Made by a program: the position numbers and the translations under genes
Part shown: positions 33,419 to 45,964 of the stretch, in pieces
How the letters are laid out: every line of letters begins with the position of its first letter
Position numbering within the stretch: position 1 is the stretch's first letter
Assembly (NCBI GenBank): GCA_950097015.1
Contig: CATNEN010000029.1
Span: forward strand, 310,001 to 374,000
DNA length: 64,000 bases
Source of the DNA: Macrostomum hystrix
Lineage: Eukaryota; Platyhelminthes; Macrostomidae
Direction: 5' to 3'
The notes under the pieces: model-generated
Told to the model about the DNA's origin: nothing
What the model saw: the letters and a program-made list of their open reading frames with translations, nothing else
Databases searched by the model: none

Positions 33419-34364
33419 ATGGAGGTAGACGAGCTAGGCGGAAGTGGCAGTGGTGGCGGCGACTCGGAAAATCAGCTAGTGAACATGTTCAGCAGCATGG
33501 CCACAGAGGACAAGGACAAACTAGTAACTGCACTGCAGGGTGTCATTGGGTCTGGTGTTAGTCCGGCTAATTGCCGATTTTTCCTAGAGCTCGCTAACTG
33601 GAACCTCAGTGCCGCTATCGGAGCCTATTATGACTTTGATTTTTCTCAACAGCAACAGCAGCAGCATCTGCAGTTAGACCACGATTCTACTGACGCAGTT
33701 GGGCCTCGCATGGTCATCCTCTCATGCCAGGCCGCTATTTGCCAGGACGATACTCTGGCCATTTCCTGCACTGTATACAACGAATCCACCAACGACTCTC
33801 CGCCCGGCTGCCGGCTTGTGTGCAGCCCAGAGGCAGCTGACGCTAGCGCCAGCGGCGGAGCTCCACTGTGCGAACCCTGCCTACTACCGAGCATGCGGCC
33901 TGGTGGCAATTGCAGTTGCCAACTAGTTCTGCCGCCACTGACGCCTGACGCTCTGTACGATGCTTCCAGTCCAAGCAGGCGAGTTCGCTTGCGGCTGCAC
34001 GCACCCGACGGTTCGCCGCTATCGATGTCATCCTCCACTCGTTGTCTGGACCTAGTTGAACTGGCAACCAGAGGCCGCATCACCGAAGCGCAAGGTGAAG
34101 CCGAAGCTGACGCCGCTGCGGCTGTTGCAGCCGCGAACTGGGCTAGCGCTGAATCGCCACTAGCAGCGGTGAGAAAAGTTTGGTTTTGGACTCTCTTGAG
34201 GAACTTTATTTACAATAGACGTGTGATCCGTACCTTGCTTCTTCTTTAACAGCTGGCACACAGTACCAGATTCCTGCTCCAATTTGCTACAGATAACCAT
34301 TCTGTTCGCTTTTCAGAATCCGCCACCCTCTCCGTCTCACACCGACGAGCAAATGATGGAGTAG
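33419..34364 (+). CDS. ILRUN-like: ILRUN/C6orf106-like protein (UBA-like plus NBR1-like region)
   Basis: Exons 33419-34168 and 34317-34364 join in phase 0 (GCG|GTGAGA ... TTTTCAG|AAT), giving 265 residues; human ILRUN has 298. The UBA-like segment (about residues 20-75) is clear: DKDKLVTALQGVIGSG and LANWNLSAAIGAYYDFDF align with the family. The following region (about 90-210) corresponds to the NBR1-like four-tryptophan (FW) domain, but the characteristic tryptophans are not visible, as in NESTNDSPPGCRLV where the family has a W before PPG. A Gln run occurs at 76-82. ILRUN is known as a regulator of IRF3/p300-dependent transcription in vertebrates; that role should not be assumed here. A TTTGCAG at 33372-33378 suggests a 5' UTR splice acceptor. 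AATAAA hexamers lie at 34922-34931. Confidence 0.8.
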
Positions 34365-35240
34365 CCTCAGCTTTGGCTGTGTTGCCCCTAGCGACTGGAG
34401 ATTCTCGCAAAATTGATTATCTTCAATGAATGGCATTTTCTAGTTACAAAAAGCGCGTTCAAATGTCTGTCTCTTTTCTCGCTTGCATTTTTATAAATGT
34501 GGTGTTATATAATCTGGTATTTGTGTGCAAATGTGCTTTCCTGATTATTAAAAAAACTGACTTGCTAACTGCGACTTGCAGCCTGTACATGTACTTAAAG
34601 CCCTCATTCTCAGCGAGTAAATGTAAGCCTATATGTAAACATATGTTTTGATGTAACATTGCTATTGATACTTAACACAGCTTGTTAAGTATACTTATTC
34701 CAAACAAAGCCGTTGGTTATATTTAATAATTTTCCGATAAGTACAATATGCAAAGGACATCATTATGTGCTCTCTTTATCAGATTATAGATCTTTGGAAG
34801 AAAACTTTTCCGTAACTCATAACTCACTATCCTCCCTTCAAAAAACTTGTCTGAGCGTATAGAAGCGACTGTTTTTTATGATAGATTTTCCTGTCCTGTC
34901 TGATTTAACCGTGAATTAACAAATAAATAAACATATGAAGATGTGTATCATAGTGTTTTATTAATGATTGTAACTAACAAGTTCTTTCTGGAGCTGTTTT
35001 TCCCAAAGCTAAAATAAGCTTAAGAATGCGCTTTAATATTCAAGCCAGCTTTTAATTACTCTAAAGAACAGTGATTTAAAGAGTAAATGAGCTGTAGGAT
35101 TTGCAGAATGGTTTACTATAAATGTACATGTGCAAAAGGACATAAAGCAAATCTTTGTGTAGGCTTACTTGTTAAGATTTTAAGCCACGCTGTGTTATAA
35201 ATGTGACTTAAGTATAATATCCCTAACAATTTCAGCTCAA
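34365..35240. other. 3' UTR and intergenic AT-rich region
   Basis: It contains the probable 3' UTR of the ILRUN-like gene up to the AATAAATAAA at 34922, then about 300 bp before the first RRM-Tudor gene, which ends in a CAATTTCAG acceptor-like site at 35227-35235. Confidence 0.45.
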
Positions 35241-38019
35241 ATGAATGCGGCAGAAGGTAGCCTGTTGGGCGATCGAACTGTCAGGTCAGTGTGTTTTTTT
35301 ACTAATGGAGCCGAGTTATATATAAATGTACATCAGGGATTGAGGCAACTATCATATAATCATATACAGAATAAATCGCTCAAAAATAATTATATATTTC
35401 AGAAACGACTTTGAACCTTTTCGTCTGTACTTCCATGGATTTCCTTCCAATTTCAATGAGGTAAATATAATTTAACACAAATTTTGTTAGCATGTTGCAG
35501 TAAATCTTTAGACTATATGATAAATATTCTATAAATTTCATCGCATTTTCTTATTTTAGAACAATGTTAAATGTCTTTTTGAGCAATTCGGAATCCCAAT
35601 GGATATTCGCATCATCAGGCCGCTTAACGGCTTACACTTCGCCTTTCTTACATTGCCAAGTAAGGCTTCTGCATTGAAAGCAATTGAAGCATTCGACGAG
35701 AAACTTTTTGGTGGCAGCAAGCTCAAGTTATGCAAAGCGCGCCCCCCAACAAAGCGCAATACAGGTGCGCTGGACAATAACGAGCAAAACCAACTGCAGT
35801 GGCGTCCGAACCTTGTATCTGTGGATGAATCGTCTCAGCTTGCTTTTGATCCTAGCATCGAAAATATTGACATGTTCACTAACAGACCTGATTGTGACAA
35901 CCCAGCGCTAGAAGAAGCACATTCAGAGGAAAATGAAGTGCTCAGATGCAGTAAAGAGCAAACTGATCTTCCAGTTAAACAGGATTTTAGTTCAAGTAGT
36001 TCCTTTGAACGAAAACGTTGCGATCGCCGCGGCAGTTCGCGTACAATTATTAATCGGTGCTGCTCTGACCTCACTATTGATGTAGGCCTGTCTTCGAAAG
36101 ATCCAGTTGATGTTCTTGTGACGGATTTCAAATCTGCTGATTGTTTCTGGGTTCAGTTTCTTGGAAATGACGAAGCGTGGTTTAATTTGAGAGTAGCCAT
36201 GTGTGAATGGTATTTTCATCCTGGTTCAGTCGTCTCAACTGTAAGGCTTAACTACCCGTATCTCGCTTCAATCGATGAGATTACGCGTGTTCTGGTGATT
36301 GATCGAGACAGTGAAGAAGATAACTATCGTGTGCTCTGTGTTGATCTGGGATATGAAAGTGTCGCTAGCGCGGCAAGCTTGCGAACTATTCTTGAGTGCC
36401 ACACGAAGCAACCTGCGCAAGCTGCATTAGTCTCCTATCGTGGCGTCACAAGCCAGGACCCTCTGCTTTCAGCTATTAATGAGAAAATAGGCGAGATCAT
36501 TAATGAGAACTACTATAAGCTAAAGATTCAGAAGTATGCGTCTACTTCCCGCTATAACTTCTTCGGCATTGATGTTGTAGCGGTTGAAATTGTTGAGCCA
36601 CGTTTCAACAGCTTGCAGCAACAGCTTACTAATCTTAACGAATCAAAAAGGGAAACTAGCGTTAGTGTTGTCACAGATTTCGTTGCAGCCTCCTATGGAG
36701 AACGCTCTGAAAACTCTAATCCGGCCATTGAAGTGACAATTTTAAAAGCTGAATCTGGATCATTGCCACTAGCACAACAGCAAAAAGTTTCATGCGAGCA
36801 TTCAAAGGTGAAAGTTGAAATAAACTCCGGAACACTTTCCGCGCATTCCTCCTTACAGTCGGTTTCGAATGCGTCATCCTTAACAAGTGAACAGTCGTAC
36901 AGACCCCCTCTGGATCCAGTATCTACTACTATTCAAGGGAATTCTGGTACCTCTCAAGATGGTTATTTTCTTAACAATTTGGTTATTTTGGTCGAAAAGC
37001 CGTCTGGTCGACGTTCAGTTAGTGTCACCTGTATGACTGTTAGGCTGTCTTCTCGCCTTCCAGTTTCATGTCTAAAAAGAACAAGTCAGGCTAATTCGCC
37101 CAATCAAATCGACAGGTTCGGCTGCAATAGCAATCCTGCAGCTTTAGCACCCACTTGCCGAAGCAAGGCCACTTCTCCTTTTACTTGTGGGAATATTAAA
37201 CTTATAAACAAGCCAACAACTTTTGACTGCAGCACTGCGTCCCAAACTGTAACTGTAGATGATTCTGGCGAAACGTTTCTGCGCGATCAAAATACCGATT
37301 TCAGTGCTGATTATCATTCAACACCAAACAATCCGGAAGCGCACAATTCAGTTTCTCGAACGGCTTCTCATACAGCTTCAGCTATCAAAAAGGTTCCCAG
37401 CATGTCTCCATCATATAACGGGACCGAATTTAAGCGATCTCTTCCTGAACAATTTGTTCCACTTGGTTATCCAGTCCGTGTTTCTATTCGAAGCGATCAT
37501 ATCCGCAGCGACTTCTTCGTTGCCATGTTGGTCAATAATCAGGAATTCAGCAAGATAATGGAAGCTCTTAAAAAATTTAACACGCTGGACAATTCATTGA
37601 TTCAGTCATTTTTATGCCCAATTCATTCGCCTCGTGTGGGTGATTATTATCTTTGCGAGCATTGTTCCGTCTCCCAATTTCATCGAGTCCAGCTTTTAAG
37701 TAGAGATCCAACGAGCGGCGACTGCCAAGTTCTATTCGTTGATTATGGGGACTTACGGCAAGTTAAAGCTAGTCTGTTGTTTGCTATTCCTAATCAACTG
37801 GCTAGCGTTCCACCTCAGGCATTCGGTTGCTGTCCACCTAAACCGCTATCTGACTCTACAGTGGAGAAAATGTCTGCCGAACTTGTCGCTAATGATTGTT
37901 GTCACGTTGTATTTGCCCCAAACTATAAACCCGGAGGTGTGATTCGCATTGTGCAGAAGATTGTTCTGCCATCACTTTGGGAGATCACGTCAAGCTCTGG
38001 ATCAGGCGATGTACCCTAA
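35241..38019 (+). CDS. RRM plus two-Tudor-domain protein
   Basis: Three exons, 35241-35284, 35403-35460 and 35560-38019, join in phase and give 853 residues. The two small 5' exons are needed to complete an RRM (about residues 20-97): FRLYFHGFPSNF (RNP2-like), VKCLFEQFGIPMDIRII and LHFAFLTL (RNP1-like). An extended Tudor domain lies at about 217-332 and a second at about 665-790, containing FHRVQLLSRD and VLFVDYGDLRQV. The linker is Ser-rich and unstructured. Tudor domains of this type bind symmetrically dimethylated arginines of Piwi proteins in germ granules. The first Tudor has VDLGY in place of VDYGN and may not bind. RRM plus Tudor is seen in vertebrate TDRD10. The gene is noticeably AT-richer at third codon positions than its neighbour at 41.5 kb. 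Confidence 0.85.
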
Positions 38020-38810
38020 AGTATTGCTAGTACCGGTTAATGAAAATTTCGATAATTGGTTGTATAACATGTTTTCTATATGGTTTCATTCTGTGAACTT
38101 TGAGCTCTCGTAAATGGTAGTAACTAATGCTTGTTTTTATGTTTCGTACATCATTTGTGTTCACCTTTTGATGATGTACAGTAGTTGCTCTTACTTCCGG
38201 TTTAGTAAAATTTGCCTTCAAAGTAGCATCACAAAAACAAAGCCACACAGGGAAGTGTTCGATTTTTTTATTTCTGTCTGTTGACATTCGTATTGTATTT
38301 TATGTTCGTCTTTAACTTTTAGCGTACATCTAGCTTTTTATGTGAACTGAAAGGGACATGGCTACTTTATTTCAAAGGAGTATGGAAGCTTAATTCTCAG
38401 TAATGCAAGAAAACAAAAAAATGAAAATTTAATGAGCTGACGATTGATTGTCAGTGAGCACTACTTGTCCCTATCTGATTCTTATTAAACCCTCTCGGGT
38501 AGTCATCAAAATTCCGCTTTACTGCTTTCAGGTCCTTTGCTTTGCATTGTTCTAACCGTTATTTATTTTGACTTTGAGTAAGGCTAAATGTTTATAATTT
38601 AGCTCAAATGAAATGTTCAAGATTATTGTTTTTAATTGCTTTCTTAAACGGGTTTGAAAAAAACTATATAAATACCCCCATTTTAAATTTCTTCCCTTTA
38701 AGGTTTCGCACAAATGTTGTGGCTATTCTTTTTAATTTCGTTGGCGTTTTTCTGTGTTTAAAAATCCAAGTTTTTTTCAACTTAATCTTGAGAGTCGTTG
38801 AGTTAGCCGC
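38020..38810. other. 3' flank of the first RRM-Tudor gene
   Basis: AT-rich, with no second gene seen. It leads directly into the 33-bp minisatellite. Confidence 0.5.
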
Positions 38811-40262
38811 CTACTAAGGCACTGAAGGGTCAGTGGTAGCCGCCCACTGAGGCACTGAAGGGTCAGTGGTAGCCGCCTACTGAGGCACTGAAGGGTCAGT
38901 GGTAGCCGCCCACTGAGGCACTGAAGGGTCAGTAGTAGCCCCCCACTGAGGCACTGAAGGGTCAGTGGCAGCCGCCCACTGAGTCACTGAAGGGTCAGTG
39001 GCAGCCGCCCACTGAGGCACTGAAGGGTCAGTTGCAGCCGCCCACTGAGTCACTGAAGGGTCAGTAGTAGCCCCCCACTGAGGCACTGAAGGGTCAGTGG
39101 CAGCCGCCCACTGAGGCACTGAAGGGTCAGTGGCAGCCGCCCACTGAGGCACTGAAGGGTCAGTAGTAGCCCACCACTGAGGCACTGAAGGGTCAGTTGC
39201 AGCCACCCACTGAGGCACTGAAGGGTCAGTAGTAGCCCCCCACTGAGGCACTGAAGGGTCAGTTGCAGCCGCCCACTGAGGCACTGAAGGGTCAGTGGCA
39301 GCCGCCCACTGAGGCACTGAAGGGTCAGTTGCAGCCGCCCACTGAGGCACTGAAGGGTCAGTGGCAGCCGCCCACTGAGGCACTGAAGGGTCAGTTGCAG
39401 CCGCCCACCGAGGCACTGAAGGGTCAGTAGTAGCCCCCCACTGAGGCACTGAAGGGTCAGTGACAGCCGCCCACTGAGGCACTGAAGGGTCAGTGGCAGC
39501 CGCCCACTGAGGCACTGAAGGGTCAGTAGTAGCCCCCCACTGAGGCACTGAAGGGTCAGTGGCAGCCGCCCACCGAGGCACTGAAGGGTCAGTGGCAGCC
39601 GCCCACCGAGGCACTGAAGGGTCAGTGGCAGCCGCCCACCGAGGCACTGAAGGGTCAGTGGCAGCCGCCCACTGAGGCACTGAAGGGTCAGTGGCAGCCG
39701 CCCACCGAGGCACTGAAGGGTCAGTGGCAGCCGCCCACCGAGGCACTGAAGGGTCAGTGGCAGCCGCCCACCGAGGCACTGAAGGGTCAGTGGCAGCCGC
39801 CCACCGAGGCACTGAAGGGTCAGTGGCAGCCGCCCACTGAGGCACTGAAGGGTCAGTAGTAGCCCCCCACTGAGGCACTGAAGGGTCAGTGACAGCCGCC
39901 CACTGAGGCACTGAAGGGTCAGTGGCAGCCGCCCACTGAGGCACTGAAGGGTCAGTTGCAGCCGCCCACTGAGGCACTGAAGGGTCAGTGGCAGCCGCCC
40001 ACTGAGGCACTGAAGGGTCAGTAGTAGCCCCCCACTGAGGCACTGAAGGGTCAGTGACAGCCGCCCACTGAGGCACTGAAGGGTCAGTGGCAGCCGCCCA
40101 CTGAGGCACTGAAGGGTCAGTTGCAGCCGCCCACTGAGGCACTGAAGGGTCAGTGGCAGCCGCCCACTGAGGCACTGAAGGGTCAGTGGCAGCCGCCCAC
40201 TGAGGCACTGAAGGGTCAGTTGCAGCCGCCCACTGAGGCACTGAAGGGTCAGTGGTAGCCAC
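38811..40262 (-). repeat. 33-bp minisatellite, about 44 copies, between the two Tudor genes
   Basis: The unit on the plus strand contains CACTGAGGCACTGAAGGGTC and AGTGGCAGCCGCC. Variants include CACCGAGG and TAGTAGCCCCC. Variant units recur in blocks, suggesting multi-unit duplication. On the minus strand it is open in two frames, one reading ATDPSVPQWAA per unit, but neither starts with ATG. Confidence 0.95.
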
Positions 40263-41458
40263 CTACTCAAGCACGTTGCGGCTCCTTGAGACTTCTCGTT
40301 GTGGTGGTGGAACAATTGTATTTTTAACTAATAAAAATATCTAAAGTATAAGTAGTTTTAAGTATTTGATATTCTGTCTTTTGCCGCCTATTTTTTAAGT
40401 CCTTTTTATTCGTCTTCATTTTAAACTTTCCTGTATTTATTTGTCTTTTCTTGCTCCCTAGAAAAAACATACATTAAAATAGCTACTTTCATTTTATTCA
40501 GTTTCATATTACTTTGGGCTTGTTGATTAAGTAAATGTCCTAGAAATTATATGAAAGAATTCAGTCTTTAAATAATAGGATCGCACATGACAATCAAATC
40601 TAGTATGCACAGTATATTTGCTGAATTTGCGTAATGTAAATAATCAATTAAAGTTTCCCATCTGGGTTATTAGCTGGCTGGTCCCAGCCATGTGCTTCAT
40701 TTTGATCTCAGTCCTATAATTCGCTGGGCTCCAACTAGCCCCGAGCTCTGTGCTTTCAAAGCAGTAAGGTTTTAAATTAAAATAAATAAATAATCCATTG
40801 TAAATAAGATAATGTTTTGCAAATTTAAATAATACTTCTTGGAAAGATCCGAGTTCATTTTTTTACAAAGTAAATCCGGCCAATTAAATTAAGTCAAAGC
40901 TTCGAACTGTTTTTTAGTTTCAGTTACAACTGATTTCCGTATGTCTATTGCCAAGTTGCTACTATGAAATAGTTCTGGCTTCATTTTGTCCAGTCCCACT
41001 GTGGTCTTAAGGCCCGACATAGGCGCTCTGGCGCTGTGTAGTCTGCTTGTCTCTTTAATGACCCGCTAAATCCAGGGTGAGACAGACTTTTGGGTGAAGC
41101 TAAATATCGATCGCTTTCCTATCCTCCCCCTCCTGCCCAGCTAGCCAATGCGTGTGGGGTGCTATTACCCGACCCCAACCCCCAGGGCCCCCACCTCCAG
41201 GCCACAACCTCAAACCCCTTCTCTCCTATATTGCCTTCTTGTTATCACTTGCGGAAGTTGTTGCACATTGGATAGTCTAAAAAATGTCTAGACACTGAGT
41301 GAGCTAACTATCTGTATTATTTAATCCTTTCTACACTTTCTTTTGCCTTTCAGAAATCTACCATTGAAAGCTTTTCCGAAGCCGGAACCAAATATAACCC
41401 GATAGTATAAGATTAATATAAAACAGATAAGTGAATTACCAAGGTCTATAGCAATACA
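40263..41458. other. Intergenic region upstream of the second RRM-Tudor gene
   Basis: It includes a GC-richer piece at 40670-40800 ending in an AAATAAATAAATAA run, which looks like the tail of an old SINE-type insertion, and a C-rich patch at 41110-41220. A CTTTCAG at 41348-41354 could be a 5' UTR acceptor for the next gene. Confidence 0.35.
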
Positions 41459-44400
41459 ATGTCCGATCCGTCGCCAAATCTGTTCATCGCATTTCGCAGC
41501 GCCGACACTATATCAGAGGAAGATGTTCGTGGTTTCCTAGAGCAGTTCGGGCCAATCGAATCGCTCAGCGTTCCAAGGCGCAAAGAGGGCGAAAGTCGAC
41601 TTTGGTAGGTGGAAAATTTGTGTACTTTTATAAATCTGCTATCAGGATTTTTGTACTTAATGTACAATTAAAAGAACAAAATTTTATACTAAAACATTCT
41701 ATTGCAGTTTCGTCACCTTCATGTCGGAGGCTAAGGCTACTGAGGTTATGAACACTATTATTGATGCCGGCATGTCAATAAAAGGTGAAAGACCTATGGT
41801 GCGCTACAATAATAACCCGAAAGAAAATCGTCGCAAGACCACCGGACCTGTCATTGGCGGCGGCGGTGGAAATTCGGGCTTCGCTAATGGAAGCGGCAGC
41901 AACGGCATCGGTTTTGGCCAGCGTCGCGAGGAAAGCAAATTCGGTTCGCAGAGCTCGCTAAATCGTTCCGCTGTTGCTGCAGCAGCCGGCGGCGGCGGCG
42001 GCGATGCTCACCGGCCGTCTAGTCGAAGCTCCGGTTCTAGTCAGTTCTATGCCAACAAAGACCTGGATCTGTCACGTCTAGTTATTAAGTGGGTAGATGT
42101 ACAGCGATTTGCATCATAACATACGTTGTAGCTTGTAGGGCGATAGATATTTACTATTTTCTTAGAATTAACCATGTCAGGAATCCACAGTTTATCAGGA
42201 ATCCCAAAAGTAGTTTAGAACTTTATTTGGATAGATTTAACACCTCCGGCTTGTTGTGGAGTATGCCTTCATAATTTCATTCGCCGAGATCAGTATGGGT
42301 ACAATAAGTGGTTTAAAAATTATAATGGTAGAAGCAGTGTTGCATTTCACTCTTTGTTATTGGTTTGCTTAACTTTTAGTATCCTGGATAGCTATGTACT
42401 CGTATGTATTGTCCTAACTGTAGATTCTTAATCATTTTCACTTCGGGTCATCCAAATATTATATTTCTAAATACCAAATTCAATTTCCTTTAAGGGTAGG
42501 ACTCTTTTGATTAACCGGCTGACGTTTTTTCATCTGTTGTATTTCTCACTTCACTCTCAGGGTGGACACGGCAAGCGGAGTTCGCCACATCGAATGTCAG
42601 CCAGACTGTTTCAATCTAATGAAGCAGTTTATGACGCCTGATGAGCTGGACTCTGGCATCCGTGCCTACGCCATAGGCGGCGCCAACAGGCAGCAACAGC
42701 AACCGTCGCCTCTGATGCCAGTGCCGATTCATGCTGTACCAACTGCGCCAATTCGAGCTAATGGACATCCCTCTTATAATGGTGGCGGCGCTCTTTCTTC
42801 GAGTCCCCAGCAGCAGCAGCAGCAACAGCAGGCTCCAGCTCCGCCGCCAGCTGCTCAGGCCGCTGTTTCGGCCTCTCCATTGGCTTTAGTTTCCACCGAG
42901 TCGGCTGGAGCTGCCGCACCCGCTATAATCACAGCAGCTGCGCCGGTTGCTACTCCGCTAACTATGCAACGCTTTGAGCCAAGGCGTCTGGCTCCGGGCA
43001 CTCGATTCCAGGCCAAGCTGATCGAATTCGATTCTGTTAGCCAGTTCACAGTCGTGGACAGTTCCATGGCAGATAAGTACTTTCAGCAGATTGAGAACCT
43101 GCTCAATAGGCTCTACAATTCTGCAGGTCAGCAGCCAGCCGGCCAGCCGGTCTCAAATCCGAAGCCGGGCGACTGCGTCTGCTCTGTTTGGTCTAACGAC
43201 AACAAATACTACAGGACTGTGGTGCGCGAGGCCATTGGCGGCCGGTTGACCGTGTTCTTCTTCGATGAGGCCTCCATGGATGGCGTTGACGCCTCTAAGG
43301 TATGTAATGGATTATCTGTCTTCGAGCCGCTTTCAATCAGGATTCTAGTCGAGGCAGCTATTTATAGTGAAGAAAGCGTCATGTTTTTTAACCGTTCTCT
43401 TCAAATCGAGACAATATTTCGCTCTAACATTCGCAGGTGCGGACCCTATCACCAGAGCTGATGGAATTGCCCAACTTGGCTTTGCTCTGCCGTCTAGATG
43501 GCGTCCCGGACTCTGAATTTGGCCGCCTGCGCGCCCGCTTGTCCGAGGCTCAATTCGCTGTCGAACTAGAAATTGTCCATTGCAACGGCTTTGAGTGCTC
43601 AGTCAGGCTTTACTTAAATGGCCAGTGCCTTAACCAGGCTGCCAGCATTGTACCTGCCACTGCTGTCCCTGCCGCCGCGGCTCCTGTTGCCGCAGCTACT
43701 GACGCCGTATCTTCTGCTTCAACGTCTTCGCTGCCAAGACGCAGCATCGAGTTCAACGCTGAGTACGCAGTGATAGCGTCAGAGGCCGCCTCGCCTAACG
43801 AGCTGGGCCTGATGCTGTCTCACTGTCAGGCCGACTATCAGACTGTCGCCGCCATATTGGCCAGCATCAATGCCAACAATGGCAGCGAGCTGGCGCCGCT
43901 AGCCGCCATACCGCCAGTTGGCTCCGTCTGCCTGGCTAAATGGGCAGTCGATAATAACTTCTATAGGGCTCGCGTCATTCAGGTTGATGACAGTCGGTGC
44001 CGCTTATTCTTTGTTGACGATGGCAACACGGACACAGCCGGTTTGGACCAGCTGAGGCAGCTGCCCGACTCTTTGAAGATTGCTCCACCGGTGGCTGTGC
44101 GCTGCCTAGCGGCCAACGCTGCGAATGTACGCCTGGCGCAGCCAATCGATTCCGGCAGCGAAATGCTGGCCAAATTTGCCGACGCCCCAGTTCCCGGTGT
44201 GGACGGCAACTTCGACGCCGTTCTGGCCAGCCTTCGCTTTGCCGCCAATGCAAGGGATGCCTTCGCGCCGTCTGGCGCCGATGCTATCGTGGCGCCAGCA
44301 GCTCCCTCTGCTGATAAATCCGACGATGCCTGCGAGGTGCGCATCGTGTTAATGAACTCGCCTCTAGATTTCTTTGTTCAACGCACCGACCGGGACACTG

Positions 44401-44888
44401 AGTTTGACCGATTCGGCGCTGAACTAGACGCCCACTGCAAGCAGGGCGCAGCCACTTGCGTGCCAGCCGAGCTGCAGGTCGGCAGCCTGATCGCCGCGCC
44501 TTACATGGGCCAGTATTTTCGTGCGAAAATCTGCGAATTATCCGCCTCTAGCTCGTGCGCTTTGGTCTTCTTTATCGACTACGGCAATTCGGATTCTGTT
44601 GATTACGCTGATCTGCGCAAACTCGACGATGCTTACGCTAATAAGCCTGCGTGGGCCAAGCGTTGTCGGCTGCACCGAATCGCGCCCGTGTCCAACAACG
44701 GACAGTGGCCGGATACCATCCAGATTGAGGTGCTGAACAAACTGGGCCGGGATGCCGCGGTGCTCCGCCTGGTTCGCGGCGGCGGCGGTGGGGGCGACTT
44801 TATCGACTGCGACCTAGCCACAGAGAACTGCCCGTCGCTGTGCCAGGCCTTGGCCAGTGCCGGGCTGGCTTCGATTGTCATCGACTAA
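41459..44888 (+). CDS. RRM plus three-Tudor-domain protein
   Basis: Four exons, 41459-41604, 41708-42088, 42561-43299 and 43437-44888, join in phase to 905 residues. The N-terminal RRM (about 7-85) has LFIAFRSA and, across the first splice, CFVTFMSEAKA. A Gly/Ser-rich linker and a Gln/Ala/Pro-rich segment follow. Tudor 1 is at about 319-445 (NKYYRTVVRE, FFFDEAS), Tudor 2 at about 529-655 (NNFYRARVIQ, LFFVDDGNTD) and Tudor 3 at about 722-850 (GQYFRAKICE, VFFIDYGNSD). Only Tudor 3 keeps the full DYGN motif, so it is the best candidate for binding methylated arginine on a Piwi-type partner. The exon 2 donor is AA|GTGGGT. The neighbouring RRM-Tudor gene lies 3.4 kb upstream on the same strand. 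Germline expression is an inference from the family. Confidence 0.87.
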
Positions 44889-45960
44889 AGGTGCTGATGT
44901 GCTTCATAGCCTCTGATGAAATTGAACTGCGCAATTGTGCTGTAGGTGTTGTGAAAGCATAGACTGACCAAATAGCGTTTTTTACTCAATTCTCTTAGCC
45001 CATCGTTTTAATTTATTATGTTTTATACTAAAAAGAGGTCGTGCGATTAATTTCCCATATTTAGCCATATTTTCTTCTGTATTCGTTTTTGTCATGCTTT
45101 GTCTAAGCAATGAGCTAGAAACATTTTTGTTGTAATATGCTAGATGTATTGTTTGTCGGACTGGAAAAGAAAAAAATTGTAAGGCTTTAGACAGTAGATG
45201 GATACAAAAAATATGTTTTCATATTTCGAATACTGTTAAACAGTGGGATAATTTGGCTGCATCTACTAAATATCGAGTAAATTGGTGTCATAGCCGGTCT
45301 TGAGTGTCGAGGGTCACTGCATTTTGCGCTATCCCCTGTGCGTTTTTATTATTACTCTTGGCCATCTGAAATTTTCATTAAACATTGTTATTCTTCCGGC
45401 AGTTTATTAGAGGTTAGAATTCTTTTAACACTGCTGCTATTTTTAAAAAAACACATTTGTCTTTTTTCACTTTTTTGTATACTGCTAGTATTTGTATGTA
45501 CTCGTAGTTCGTCTATATTTAGTCTGTTACATCGTAATTTTAGGATATTCTAAGTGACGTCAAGTTTTTCGAAGCTTTGTTTGTCTTTAACAAGTCCCTT
45601 GCGGCCACGCTAACATGTTTCCTTTCTGTTAGCTAGCCTGCCAGAAGCAACTGCACTCATCGGTCTGCATTAACTACTGGCATAGGCCAATTAATGGCTG
45701 CATTTAATTGCGTTGATAATTCATCTATTCTTTAGTAATCGAGCAGTAAAAATCTCATAGCCACTTAAATTTGGAAGAAACCTCATCGTGTTTTTTCTAA
45801 TCTTTGCCATAAACGCGTCATCGACCTTACTGAATACTGTCTCTGATTATAATAAAAAGGTGGTCAGTTATGCGATCTCTCGTCTTTTTGATGACACAAT
45901 GCCATCTTTATTGTTTAGTTTTTTTGTTTGATTGCAAAGCATGATTGCTTCCTGCTCTTA
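44889..45960. other. 3' UTR and intergenic region
   Basis: AT-rich, with AATAAA at 45851-45856 as a possible distal polyadenylation signal for the RRM-Tudor gene. No other gene seen. Confidence 0.45.
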
Positions 45961-45964
45961 ATCT

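Noticed and set aside
38877-40262. 461-residue minus-strand ORF of ATDPSVPQWAA repeats
   Set aside because: It is purely the 33-bp minisatellite, begins with GTG not ATG, has no unique flanking protein, and a second frame is open too. Variants do not favour synonymous positions.
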